NCBI GenBank assembly: GCA_001899685.1
Contig: MKWG01000011.1
Coordinates: forward strand, 270,925 to 334,924
DNA length: 64,000 bases
Source of the DNA: Sphingobacteriales bacterium 44-15
Lineage (GTDB): Bacteria > Bacteroidota > Bacteroidia > Chitinophagales > Chitinophagaceae
Reading direction: 5' to 3'
The notes beneath the pieces were generated by a model. It saw nothing but the letters and a program-made list of their open reading frames with translations. It did no database searches and had not been told where the DNA came from. How positions within the stretch are numbered: the first letter of the stretch is position 1; the number at the start of each line of letters is the position of its first letter. A program made the position numbers and the translations under genes. Below, one piece after another: positions 26,674-35,204 of this stretch.

Positions 26674-28917
26674 ATGGGGCATTTGCCAAAATTAATAGCA
26701 GATCTGGCGTTGATACTGGGTGCAGGCGCGGTAATTACATTACTGTTCCGGCGAATGAAGCAGCCTTTGGTATTGGGATATATTATAGCAGGATTTTTAG
26801 TAGGGCCGCATACATCTATATTCCCTACAGTAGCAGATGAAGAGAATATCAAGACTTTTGCCGAGATGGGCGTGATATTTTTGCTGTTCAGCCTCGGGTT
26901 AGAGTTCAGCTTCAAAAAGCTTCTCCGTGTTGGCGGGGCGGCATCCGTTACGGCTACAGTGGAGATCATTGTAATACTGGTGCTGGGCTATGCTGTAGGG
27001 AGATGGATGAACTGGTCGTTTATGGACAGTCTCTTCCTCGGAGGGCTGCTGGCAAGCTCATCCACTACCATTATTATAAGGGCTTTTTCTGAATTAGGAG
27101 TGAAGCGACAGCAGTTTGCAGGGATAGTATTCGGGGTATTGATAGTGGAGGATATTGTAGTGATCTTACTGATGGTGTTGCTGTCTACCATGGCTGTCAC
27201 CCAGCAGTTTAATGGAACGGAAATGATAACCTCTGTGCTGAAACTGCTTTTTTTCCTGACAGTGTGGTTCATTGCCGGCATTTTTCTGCTGCCCAGTTTT
27301 TTAAGACGGGCAAAAAAGATCCTCGATGAAGAAACATTGCTGATACTTTCTATAGGGCTTTGTCTTGGAATGGTAGTTTTGGCAACGGAGATTGGCTTCT
27401 CTGCGGAGCTTGGTGCATTTGTAATGGGGTCTATACTGGCAGAAACCACTTCGGCTGAAAAAATAGAACATATTCTTAAGCCGGTGAAGGACCTGTTTGG
27501 CGCCGTATTCTTCGTATCTATAGGTATGTTGATAGACCCTGCCGCTATTTTTGAGCACCGTATGGCGATCCTCTGGGTTACCCTGCTCACTATTTTTGGT
27601 AAGATGTTAGCTACCACCCTGGGCGCACTGTTATCCGGGCAGCCTTTAAAACAGTCCATACAGGTGGGGATGAGCATGGCGCAGATCGGTGAGTTTGCAT
27701 TTATCGTGGCAACTCTTGGGCTTACCCTGAAAGTAACCAGCGATTTTCTGTTTCCCGTTGCCGTTGGCGCCTCAGCCATCACAACTTTCACTACTCCCTA
27801 TTTTATTAAATATTCTGAAGCGTTCTATAATTTCATCAGCCGCTTTATACCGCCCCGGTTGCTTACTATGCTCAACAGGTATTCTGCCGGGGCGCAGCAT
27901 ATCCAGGCAGAAAGTGAATGGAAGATAGTGCTTAAATCTTATGCAATGATCGTAGGCTCCAATGCAATAATTATAATAGCGCTGGTGCTTGCTTCATTTA
28001 CGTTTTTATATCCTTTTTTCAATGAAAAGTTCAGTAATCTTACTCTGAGCAAAACTCTATTTCTTGTGGTTACCTTTGCCATCATTGCGCCTTTCCTGTG
28101 GGCGCTGATGGCGCGCAAGCCTAATAATTCCGCATATACCACCTTATGGCTTGATAAAAAATACAACCAGGGCCCGCTGCTGGTACTCGAAATTTGCAGG
28201 GTGTTTTTTGCGGTGGTGCTTGTAGGGTTTCTTGTGGACAGGATCTATTCGGGAACAATTGCATTCCTTGTAATAATACCCGTAGCATTGATCGTGCTGT
28301 TTATTTTTTCAAAGAAGATCCAGAAATTTTACAATCGTATACATGCCCGCTTTCTCGACAATCTGAATGAGCGTGAAATTGAAGCTACAACGGTGAACGG
28401 AGATCCCAATGCTGCGCTTTCGCCCTGGGATGCGCACCTGGCAGATTTTGAAGTCAACCCGAATGCTGTCTTTATAGGTCAGCCGCTGCAGGATCTGGCA
28501 TGGAGGGAACAATACGGTATTAATATCGCTTATATCAAAAGAGGGGACCGGATGATCTATGCTCCAGGTGCAAAGGAGCGACTGTACCCGCTGGATGAGC
28601 TGGGTGTGATCGGCACGGATGAACAATTACAGTCCTTTAAACCAGTCATTGATTTCAAAAGCAGTGCTGATGATGCAGATACCGAAGACACTAATGATGT
28701 TGCTCTGCAGAAAATAGTAGTGGATGAACATACGCTGCTGAAAGGACTGACCATCCGTGAATCAGGTATCCGGGAAAAGACAAGCGGGCTCGTAGTGGGA
28801 ATAGAGCGTGACGGTCAGCGCATACTGAACCCTGAATCACAAACCGTACTGGAATGGAATGATATTGTCTGGATCGTGGGCGACAGGAAAAAAATACAGG
28901 AGCTGGTGAAGACGTGA
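26674..28917 (+). CDS. Monovalent cation:proton antiporter-2 (CPA2, KefB-like)
   Basis: This 747-aa inner-membrane transporter has about 12 hydrophobic helices in residues 5-390, including the CPA2 segments KTFAEMGVIFLLFSLGLEFS and GGLLASSSTTIIIRAFSELG, plus ELGAFVMGSILAET. Three more helices lie at ~430-560. The cytoplasmic tail carries two TrkA-C-like domains (about 595-665 and 680-745) but no NAD-binding TrkA-N domain. The likely role is K+ or Na+ efflux in exchange for protons. The frame extends upstream to 26566, but ATG at 26674 (MGHLPKLIADLALI) matches the family start. The stop lies at the edge of a heptanucleotide array shared with the convergent MFS gene. Confidence 0.9.
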   Translation: MGHLPKLIADLALILGAGAVITLLFRRMKQPLVLGYIIAGFLVGPHTSIFPTVADEENIKTFAEMGVIFLLFSLGLEFSFKKLLRVGGAASVTATVEIIVILVLGYAVGRWMNWSFMDSLFLGGLLASSSTTIIIRAFSELGVKRQQFAGIVFGVLIVEDIVVILLMVLLSTMAVTQQFNGTEMITSVLKLLFFLTVWFIAGIFLLPSFLRRAKKILDEETLLILSIGLCLGMVVLATEIGFSAELGAFVMGSILAETTSAEKIEHILKPVKDLFGAVFFVSIGMLIDPAAIFEHRMAILWVTLLTIFGKMLATTLGALLSGQPLKQSIQVGMSMAQIGEFAFIVATLGLTLKVTSDFLFPVAVGASAITTFTTPYFIKYSEAFYNFISRFIPPRLLTMLNRYSAGAQHIQAESEWKIVLKSYAMIVGSNAIIIIALVLASFTFLYPFFNEKFSNLTLSKTLFLVVTFAIIAPFLWALMARKPNNSAYTTLWLDKKYNQGPLLVLEICRVFFAVVLVGFLVDRIYSGTIAFLVIIPVALIVLFIFSKKIQKFYNRIHARFLDNLNEREIEATTVNGDPNAALSPWDAHLADFEVNPNAVFIGQPLQDLAWREQYGINIAYIKRGDRMIYAPGAKERLYPLDELGVIGTDEQLQSFKPVIDFKSSADDADTEDTNDVALQKIVVDEHTLLKGLTIRESGIREKTSGLVVGIERDGQRILNPESQTVLEWNDIVWIVGDRKKIQELVKT

Positions 28918-28968
28918 AACGACAAACGTCAGACGTGAGATGCTCCCCTTCACGTCTCACGTTCCTTA
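28911..28968. repeat. Folded heptanucleotide array between convergent genes
   Basis: Words AACGACA, AACGTCA, GACGTGA lead into an inverted repeat with arms ACGTGAGA (28933-28940) and TCTCACGT (28955-28962). It fills the whole gap between the antiporter stop and the MFS stop, where a bidirectional terminator would be expected. Confidence 0.75.
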
Positions 28969-30216
28969 ATATTCCAGTTTTCGCAATCCAGGAGCTTTTA
29001 CCCAGGTGGTAAGCGCTACCACAAGCGTCATACATCCTCCGAAAACTACAGAGGGAACTACTCCTATGAGCTTAGCCATAAGACCACTCTCAAACTGCCC
29101 GAGCTCGTTGCTTGAATTCACGAACATGCTGTTTACGCTCATCACCCTTCCTTTCATTCCATCGGGAGTCTTCAACTGCATGATGGTTCCTCTTATTACC
29201 ACGCTGATACCATCCAGTATACCGCTTATCATCAAGGCCAGGAATGACAGCAGGTATAATCTGGAGAGTGCGAAAACGATTATACATATTCCAAAGCCTG
29301 ATACGGCAATGATCAGCCTTTGTCCCTGGCGCTTTTGCATAGGAAAGATGGTCAGCAGCAATACGCTGCAGATTGCACCGATATCAGCGGCTCCGTTCAG
29401 TATCCCGAATCCTTCGGGTCCAACATTTAGAATATCGCTTGCATATACCGGCACCATGGCTACCGCCCCGCCAAAGAAAACGGCAAACATATCAAGGGTG
29501 ATGGCGCCGAGCAGGTCTTTGGTTTTGAAAACAAAGTGTATTCCTTCCTTCACGCTGTCCCAGGTTTTTTTCTCGCTGCTATGCGCAATGGGAGGTTTAG
29601 GTTTTAGCTGGGTCAGCAGCAGCAGTCCGCTGAAAATTCCCGCACATATAAACAATAAAGTCCCCGGTATGCCGGATACGGCAATACAAAAGCCTCCCAG
29701 CGCATGACCCGATACCGAGGCTGTGAGCCAGGCGCCCTGGTTCCATGTTGTGGCGTTCTGCAATGCCTGACGTGGTACTATCAAAGCCAGCAGCACATTG
29801 AATGTGGGCCCGGTAAAAGCACGAACGATGCCGGTACAGAAAATTACGGCATAAATGCAGATCGCGATCCAGTGATTGGTAAGGTGGATTGCCGTAAACC
29901 TTGTGGAAAGAAAGAACAAAATGCCTGCAGCACAAAAATACAGGAAGACACCTGTAAGCAACAGTTTCCTCTTTTCACTGATATCTATAAAATGACCGGC
30001 ATATAATGCAAGCGTAAGAGCGGGCACTACTTCCGACAGGCCAATCAGCCCGATGGCAAAAGGGGCGCTTGTAAGCTTATATATCCACCATCCCACGAGA
30101 GTGCTCATCATGCGCAGCGACATAATAAATAAAAACCGCCCCATCAGCAGGTTCCTGAACTCGCGTATTTTGACTGACTCAAAAGGATTGTTATTTATAG
30201 AAGACTGAATGCTCAT
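28966..30216 (-). CDS. Major facilitator superfamily exporter (EntS/drug-efflux-like)
   Basis: This 416-aa protein has about 12 hydrophobic segments and an N-terminal FRNLLMGRFLFIMSLRMMSTLVGWWIY opening. The EVVPALTLALYAGHFIDISEKRKLLLTG loop is the MFS A-motif region (D-x-x-x-R/K). The central loop is short. It resembles transporters annotated as enterobactin or drug exporters, but the substrate is unknown. ATG at 30216 is preferred to TTG at 30225. It starts 14 nt after the deoxynucleoside kinase gene and is probably its operon partner. Confidence 0.87.
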   Translation of the reverse strand: MSIQSSINNNPFESVKIREFRNLLMGRFLFIMSLRMMSTLVGWWIYKLTSAPFAIGLIGLSEVVPALTLALYAGHFIDISEKRKLLLTGVFLYFCAAGILFFLSTRFTAIHLTNHWIAICIYAVIFCTGIVRAFTGPTFNVLLALIVPRQALQNATTWNQGAWLTASVSGHALGGFCIAVSGIPGTLLFICAGIFSGLLLLTQLKPKPPIAHSSEKKTWDSVKEGIHFVFKTKDLLGAITLDMFAVFFGGAVAMVPVYASDILNVGPEGFGILNGAADIGAICSVLLLTIFPMQKRQGQRLIIAVSGFGICIIVFALSRLYLLSFLALMISGILDGISVVIRGTIMQLKTPDGMKGRVMSVNSMFVNSSNELGQFESGLMAKLIGVVPSVVFGGCMTLVVALTTWVKAPGLRKLEY

Positions 30217-30230
30217 AATGTGCAAAAATT

Positions 30231-30863
30231 TCAGGGCAGGGTAAGGAAATGCTGCCCGTCTTCATAGTCCTTTTCCAATGCTTCGGTAATTACTTTCAGG
30301 TGTTTCTCATTCCCTAAAAAATCTGCGTTGGATGCATCTACAAACAAAGTTTTGATATTATGCTGTTTGATATAGTGAGTATAGGTTTGCTGAATGCTGA
30401 ACAGGTAGGCATCGGGGATGGATTGTTCGTATGGCCTTCCGCGTTTGCGTATGCTTGCCTGCAAAGCGCTTACCGGCGCATGCAGGTATATGAGTATATC
30501 CGGCTGCACAAGCTGCTGGTGTATTATTTCAAACAGCCGCTGGTAAAGCATGAACTCTTCGTCCGGAAGATTTACTTTGGCAAAGAGCAGGCATTTGGTG
30601 AAAAGATAGTCGGATATGGTAATATTCTGAAAAAGATCCTGGGTATGGAGAAGCTCCTTGAGCTGCTTATAACGTTCCGCCATGAAAAATAATTCAAGCG
30701 GGAATGCATTTTGTTTAGGGTTTTCATAAAATTTTGCGAGGAATGGATTGTCTGCAAACTGCTCAAGGATGAGCCGGGCATTATAATGTTTGCTTAATAA
30801 ATGCGCTAAAGTCGTTTTCCCTGCACCTATATTCCCTTCAATAGTAACAAAATGATAATTCAT
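30231..30863 (-). CDS. Deoxynucleoside kinase (deoxyadenosine/deoxyguanosine kinase type)
   Basis: This 210-aa P-loop kinase phosphorylates deoxynucleosides for salvage. The P-loop is EGNIGAGKTTLAHLL (residues ~8-22), followed by the family motif LILEQFADNPFLAKFYENP. Other elements are LELFFMAERYKQL, an ERxLxD-like TISDYLFTKCLLFAK segment and the LID RKRGRPYEQ. ATG at 30863 is chosen because MNYHFVTIEGNIGAGKT is the family N-terminus. A TAAGTTTG box lies 9 nt upstream. It lies between folK and the MFS gene on the same strand. Confidence 0.92.
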   Translation of the reverse strand: MNYHFVTIEGNIGAGKTTLAHLLSKHYNARLILEQFADNPFLAKFYENPKQNAFPLELFFMAERYKQLKELLHTQDLFQNITISDYLFTKCLLFAKVNLPDEEFMLYQRLFEIIHQQLVQPDILIYLHAPVSALQASIRKRGRPYEQSIPDAYLFSIQQTYTHYIKQHNIKTLFVDASNADFLGNEKHLKVITEALEKDYEDGQHFLTLP

Positions 30864-30872
30864 AAAGAAAGC

Positions 30873-30880
30873 CAAACTTA
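30873..30880 (-). promoter_or_regulatory. -7 box of the deoxynucleoside kinase gene
   Basis: Minus-strand TAAGTTTG (30880-30873) matches TAnnTTTG and ends 9 nt before the ATG at 30863. It lies in the 52-bp gap after folK, suggesting an internal start for the downstream pair. Confidence 0.4.
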
Positions 30881-30915
30881 AACAACCTTTCAACATAAAC
30901 GGAAACCGTGGAAAA

Positions 30916-31401
30916 CTAATTTTCCAGTTTTTTCACCGGCAACTCATCTTTGCAGTTGAGCAGCAATGTACCGATAGTTTCTTTTAATATCGGATGAACA
31001 TAATCCGGCGCAATCTCTGCGAGCGGTGTAAGCGCAAACCGCCTGCCTGCGAGGCGGGCATGAGGAATGATCAGTCCCGGCTCATTAATGATGGCATTAT
31101 TATACAGCAGAATGTCTATATCTATAATACGGGGACCAAACTTTTCCTGCCGGAAACGTCCCATTTTTGCCTCAATGGATAATACCCCGCTCAACACTTC
31201 ACGGGCAGAAAGCAGAGCAGTGATCTCAAGTGCCTGATTGAGAAAAGACGGTTGGTCTGCCTTTCCCCATGCTGCGGTTTCATATATTTCTGAACATGCG
31301 GATATTACCCCTATCTCTTTTTGTATGCGGTTTTTCGCCTGTTCCAGCATTGCCTGCCTGTTGCCCATATTACCGCCTGTCAATAAATAAACCTTGTTCA
31401 T
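30916..31401 (-). CDS. folK: 2-amino-4-hydroxy-6-hydroxymethyldihydropteridine pyrophosphokinase
   Basis: This 161-aa enzyme of folate synthesis transfers pyrophosphate from ATP to the pterin. Motifs are VYLLTGGNMGNRQAML at the start, ETAAWGKADQPSFLNQALEI (~43-62) and the signature RFGPRIIDIDILLYN (about 92-106). PHARLAGRRFALTPLAEI, the conserved HxRxxxRxFVLxPLxEI block, follows. ATG at 31401 is used; the upstream extension does not fit. It is divergent from sppA, with 63 bp between starts, and starts the folK-kinase-MFS run. Confidence 0.94.
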   Translation of the reverse strand: MNKVYLLTGGNMGNRQAMLEQAKNRIQKEIGVISACSEIYETAAWGKADQPSFLNQALEITALLSAREVLSGVLSIEAKMGRFRQEKFGPRIIDIDILLYNNAIINEPGLIIPHARLAGRRFALTPLAEIAPDYVHPILKETIGTLLLNCKDELPVKKLEN

Positions 31402-31464
31402 TAAACAGAATATCAGTTGCCAGATCAAATATCTTTATTTTTACCGGAATAAAATTTTAAAGTA

Positions 31465-33222
31465 GTGAGGAGTTTTTTAAAGTTTTTCCTGGCTGCGCTG
31501 GTGGCGCTTATAGTTTTTACGGGTATATGCTTCGTCATTCTGATGATCTTTGCCAGCGCTTTATCAAGCAGCGATAAAGTAACTATAGACCCTAAATCCG
31601 TATTGGTGCTTGATCTGTCGCAGTCCTTCAATGACCGGAGGCAGGACAACACTATTTCCAGGCTTAGCGGGGATCTGAGCCTTGAAACAGTACCGCTGTA
31701 TGATGTCATCCGGCTTATTCATCACGCAAAGACCGATTCTTCTATCCGCGCTATTTATATAAAATGCAATGAGAATGCCAACGGCTTTGCTGCCAGTGAG
31801 GAATTGCGCAACGCCCTGCTCGATTTCAGGCAAAGTAAAAAGTTTGTGGTTGCCTATGGTGAAACCATTACACAGAAGGCATACTATGTAGGTAATACAG
31901 CCGATAAAATTTATTGTAACCCGCAGGGAGATTTCGAGTGGAAAGGGTTTGCTTCGCAAATGTTCTTTATTAAAAATGCATTACAAAAGCTGGAGATTGA
32001 GCCTCAGATATTTTATGATGGCAAATTCAAAAGCGCCACCGAGCCACTCAGGGAAGAAAAGATGACAGAAGCCAACAGGCTGCAGACACAGGTGTGGCTC
32101 GGCGACCTGTATGGTGACCTGCTGCGCTCCACTTCCGAAGTGCGTGGCATTGATACTGCCCTGTTGCACCAGTATGCCAATGATTATGCTATCAGGCGTC
32201 CGGCAGATGCGGAGAAATATAAACTAATAGACGGGGTAAAATATGATGATGAAGTGAAAGAGGAGCTCCGGCAGAAAACCGGCACTCCCAAAGATGAAAA
32301 TATCAGCTTTGTCCCGGTATCTGCCTATGCAGAAGCTGTTAATCTTAAAAAATACAGCAGCGACAGGATCGCGGTAATATATGCAGAAGGAGATATAGTA
32401 AGCGGCAAAGGCAGTGATAAGCAGGTTGGCGCTGATGAATTCCGCAATCTGCTGGCTAAAGCAAGAAAGGATAAAAATATCAAAGCCATAGTATTAAGGG
32501 TGAATTCTCCCGGGGGCAGCGCCCTCGCGAGCGATGTGATATGGCGCGAGACACAGCTTGCAAGAAGCGAAGGAAAGCCTGTGATCGTTTCTATGGGCGA
32601 TCTTGCTGCATCCGGAGGCTATTATATTTCCAGTGGCGCCGACAGTATTTTTGCACAGCCTAATACCATAACCGGGTCCATCGGGGTTTTTGGTATTATA
32701 CCCAACTTCAGTGCATTTTTCAAAAACAAGCTCGGTATTACGTTTGACGCAGTAAAAACGGCAACCAATGCAGATATTGGCACTGTCAGCCGCCCCCTGA
32801 CGCCTGCCGAAAAGCAGATCATCCAGTCTGAAGTGGATACGGTGTATCATACTTTTAAAAGCAGGGTATCGGAAGGGCGCAAAAAAGATCCTGCATTCAT
32901 TGACAGCATTGCGCAGGGCAGGGTATGGACAGGCGCAAGGGCATTGCAGTTGGGTTTGGTGGATAAGCTTGGCGGGCTGGAAGACGCTATTGCCTGCGCA
33001 GCGCGCATGGCAAAGCTTAAAGACTACAGCATCAGGGAATACCCGGAGCCGAGATCTTTTTGGGACATGCTGAAAAGCGGTTATAGTAAAACCGTAAAAT
33101 CACAATCCATAAAAGAAGAGTTGGGAGAGCAGGAATACCAGCTATATATGCAATTGAAACGGATCAAAGAAATTACAGGCACTGTGCAGGCAAGGTTGCC
33201 TTACGATATCAGTGTTAACTAA
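31465..33222 (+). CDS. sppA: Signal peptide peptidase SppA, 67K type
   Basis: This 585-aa membrane-anchored serine protease degrades cleaved signal peptides. One N-terminal helix (residues 4-30, FFLAALVALIVFTGICFVILMIF) anchors it. It has the two-repeat form: the N-terminal half carries the catalytic Lys region (KFVVAYGETITQKAYYVG) and the C-terminal half the nucleophile Ser in MGDLAASGGYYISSGAD. NSPGGSALASD and NTITGSIGVFG complete the active-site signature. The start codon is GTG, with no better ATG downstream that keeps the anchor. Confidence 0.94.
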   Translation: MRSFLKFFLAALVALIVFTGICFVILMIFASALSSSDKVTIDPKSVLVLDLSQSFNDRRQDNTISRLSGDLSLETVPLYDVIRLIHHAKTDSSIRAIYIKCNENANGFAASEELRNALLDFRQSKKFVVAYGETITQKAYYVGNTADKIYCNPQGDFEWKGFASQMFFIKNALQKLEIEPQIFYDGKFKSATEPLREEKMTEANRLQTQVWLGDLYGDLLRSTSEVRGIDTALLHQYANDYAIRRPADAEKYKLIDGVKYDDEVKEELRQKTGTPKDENISFVPVSAYAEAVNLKKYSSDRIAVIYAEGDIVSGKGSDKQVGADEFRNLLAKARKDKNIKAIVLRVNSPGGSALASDVIWRETQLARSEGKPVIVSMGDLAASGGYYISSGADSIFAQPNTITGSIGVFGIIPNFSAFFKNKLGITFDAVKTATNADIGTVSRPLTPAEKQIIQSEVDTVYHTFKSRVSEGRKKDPAFIDSIAQGRVWTGARALQLGLVDKLGGLEDAIACAARMAKLKDYSIREYPEPRSFWDMLKSGYSKTVKSQSIKEELGEQEYQLYMQLKRIKEITGTVQARLPYDISVN

Positions 33223-33271
33223 TAGTTTGCATTTCAAAACTGTTATCTTTACCGCTTCAATTGATCAATGC

Positions 33272-34381
33272 ATGTCAAGATCCTATAGCCAGTTAAAAGC
33301 CATGCTCGCCGTTACCCGGGCCGGGCTTATAGCAATGTTCCGCAGCCCTTCCGCAGTTGTTTTCAGTTTTGCCTTTCCGCTGGTATTTATACTTGTATTC
33401 GGTTTCCTTGGAGGCGCCGGCAATGTATCGCTTCGCGCATCCTTTGACAGCAGCACTGATACTACTACCTACCTGTATAAGGCTATCAATCATATCCCCG
33501 GTATTCATATTCTCGAAAAAAGTGAAGAAGAAATACGTGAAGATCTTGAAAAAGGGCGGATGACTGCAGTCATCTCCATAAAAAAAAATACTGAAGCTGC
33601 ATCACCGGCTTATTTCATCAATCTCAAAAGCTCAGAAGCTGTCAATCCCCAGAACATACAGGTATTACGGTCCATTCTTACATCCATTATTGATAATATG
33701 GATAAGAAGCAATATCCTAATACGCCAACGGTGGCAGTAATCAATAATAATGTGGAAAAGATCCCCGGTCGGGTATACAGGACCATAGATTTTATTTTGC
33801 CGGGGCAGCTCGGTTTCTCCCTGCTCAGCGCCGGTGTTTTTGGCGTGGCATTTCTTTTCTTCAGTCTCAGGCAAACCCTTGTGCTGAAACGTTTTTTTGC
33901 CACACCCATCACCCGTACCTGTATTGTTTTGGGCGAAGGGCTGAGCCGGGTAATATTCCAGTTGTTCACTGCAATCATCATACTGGTAGTGGGGCATTAT
34001 TTTTTTCATTTTACGCTCATTCACGGACTGCTGACTTTCATTGAGCTGCTCGTGCTGAGCTTTATAGGGCTGCTTGTTTTTATGGCTTTTGGCTTTGTGG
34101 TAAGCGGTATTGCTAATAGTGAAAGCGCTATTCCCCCGCTGGCTAATATTGTTACATTACCTCAGTTCCTGCTTGCCGGCACTTTCTTTCCCATTGATAA
34201 TTTTCCTGCTTGGCTGCAGCCCCTGTGTAAGATATTGCCTTTAACACATTTAAATGATGCCATGCGCAACGTGGCTTTCGAAGGTGCACATCTTACAGGT
34301 TGCTGGAAACAACTGGGTATTCTTGCCATATGGGCGGTAGTAGGTTATACACTGGCAATTAAAGTCTTTAAATGGGAATAG
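33272..34381 (+). CDS. ABC-2 type transporter permease
   Basis: This 369-aa membrane subunit has one helix near the N-terminus (AVVFSFAFPLVFILVFGFLGG, ~27-47), a large extracytoplasmic domain (~50-180) and five further helices in 185-369, with the C-terminal LPLTHLNDAMRNVAFEG segment typical of ABC-2 permeases. ATG at 33272 is preferred over 33212, which would overlap sppA. No ATP-binding subunit is adjacent; the only ABC ATPase in the window is the ribosomal ABC-F protein 20 kb away. The partner must be elsewhere. Substrate unknown. Confidence 0.87.
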   Translation: MSRSYSQLKAMLAVTRAGLIAMFRSPSAVVFSFAFPLVFILVFGFLGGAGNVSLRASFDSSTDTTTYLYKAINHIPGIHILEKSEEEIREDLEKGRMTAVISIKKNTEAASPAYFINLKSSEAVNPQNIQVLRSILTSIIDNMDKKQYPNTPTVAVINNNVEKIPGRVYRTIDFILPGQLGFSLLSAGVFGVAFLFFSLRQTLVLKRFFATPITRTCIVLGEGLSRVIFQLFTAIIILVVGHYFFHFTLIHGLLTFIELLVLSFIGLLVFMAFGFVVSGIANSESAIPPLANIVTLPQFLLAGTFFPIDNFPAWLQPLCKILPLTHLNDAMRNVAFEGAHLTGCWKQLGILAIWAVVGYTLAIKVFKWE

Positions 34382-34402
34382 ATTGTAGTGTTAAGTTAAG
34401 CT

Positions 34403-34519
34403 AATTATGGCTGTATGTTATCGTGAAAAGTGAGAGGAGAGAGGTGAGCAGGGTAATAGTGAATGCTTTAACCTCTCACGTTTCACTTCTCACATTTCTC
34501 GTTTGACATGACAGTAGGT
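34403..34519. repeat. Folded heptanucleotide element E2
   Basis: The left end CTGTATGTTATCGTGA (34411-34426) matches E1 and E3. The core runs AGTGAGA, GGAGAGA, GGTGAGC and then back in complementary words CCTCTCA, CGTTTCA, CTTCTCA. The right end CTCGTTTGACATG matches E1. It lies between the ABC permease and the SRPBCC gene. Confidence 0.75.
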
Positions 34520-34565
34520 GTAAACATTAAACAAGTTGTAAAGCATTTAACTCAGGAAATATCTT

Positions 34566-35111
34566 ATGCGTTTATTGAAACAGGCAATTATTGGCATTAC
34601 AGCTTTCAGCATTCTTTTGTTCCTTCTCTCATTATTGCTTTCACCCCGCATAAGTGTATCTAAATCAGTACTGGTAAACGCTCCTAAAGAAAAGGTCATT
34701 GCCCGCCTGATGGATCTGAGAGACTGGAAAAACTGGAATCCCATGTTGCAGGACAGCAGCATCACCTACAGCTTCCCTTCTGCTTCCGCGGTGAAGTGGG
34801 AGACGGCCAACGGGAAAACAAATACTATCGAATTAAAGCCCTATGCGCCCGACAGTATTTTTGTAAATATTTCCACGGATAATGTGCCTTCGTTCCATTC
34901 CGGATTTACTGTTGTCTCCGGCGCTGATATGCCCGGAGTTGTGAAAGTAGAATGGTGGATAAGTGAAGATTTAAAATGGTACCCCTGGGAAAAATTTTAT
35001 GGCTTATTTTCCGAAAGCCTCAAGGAAACCTACCTGGAAAATACCCTTGAGTCGTTTAAACGCTATATGGAAACCCCTGCTGTATCTCCCGGGCTTCCCG
35101 GGGAGCAATAG
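34566..35111 (+). CDS. SRPBCC (START-like) superfamily protein with N-terminal membrane anchor
   Basis: This 181-aa protein has one hydrophobic helix at residues 7-27 and then a polyketide-cyclase-type SRPBCC domain. It begins ISVSKSVLVNAPKEKVIARLMDLRDWKNWNPMLQDS, the usual first strand and helix, and ends in a long helix GLFSESLKETYLENTLESFKRYME. Such domains bind hydrophobic ligands; the ligand is unknown. The anchor suggests a location at the inner membrane, facing the periplasm. Confidence 0.82.
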   Translation: MRLLKQAIIGITAFSILLFLLSLLLSPRISVSKSVLVNAPKEKVIARLMDLRDWKNWNPMLQDSSITYSFPSASAVKWETANGKTNTIELKPYAPDSIFVNISTDNVPSFHSGFTVVSGADMPGVVKVEWWISEDLKWYPWEKFYGLFSESLKETYLENTLESFKRYMETPAVSPGLPGEQ

Positions 35112-35176
35112 GGTTTGCTGATACTTTGTTCATCTAAAAAATATTAACAGTTGTTAGTTTAATAGTCTGTTTCTAC

Positions 35177-35184
35177 TATTTTTG
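35177..35184 (+). promoter_or_regulatory. -7 box of the acyl-CoA dehydrogenase gene
   Basis: TATTTTTG at 35177-35184 matches TAnnTTTG, 20 nt before the ATG. TTG at 35151-35153 lies 23 nt upstream, at the upper end of the accepted spacing. Confidence 0.45.
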
Positions 35185-35204
35185 TTACTCTCAAAAAGCA
35201 ACAG

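Noticed and set aside
26661..27791. Long minus-strand frames of 102 and 267 codons inside the antiporter gene
   Set aside because: They are antisense to a clear transporter gene; composition (many Ser, Ile, Pro) is that of an antisense shadow.
31045..31070. GC-rich palindrome-like GCCTGCCTGCGAGGCGGGC
   Set aside because: It lies within folK and encodes the conserved HARLAGRRFALTP block, so it is explained by coding.
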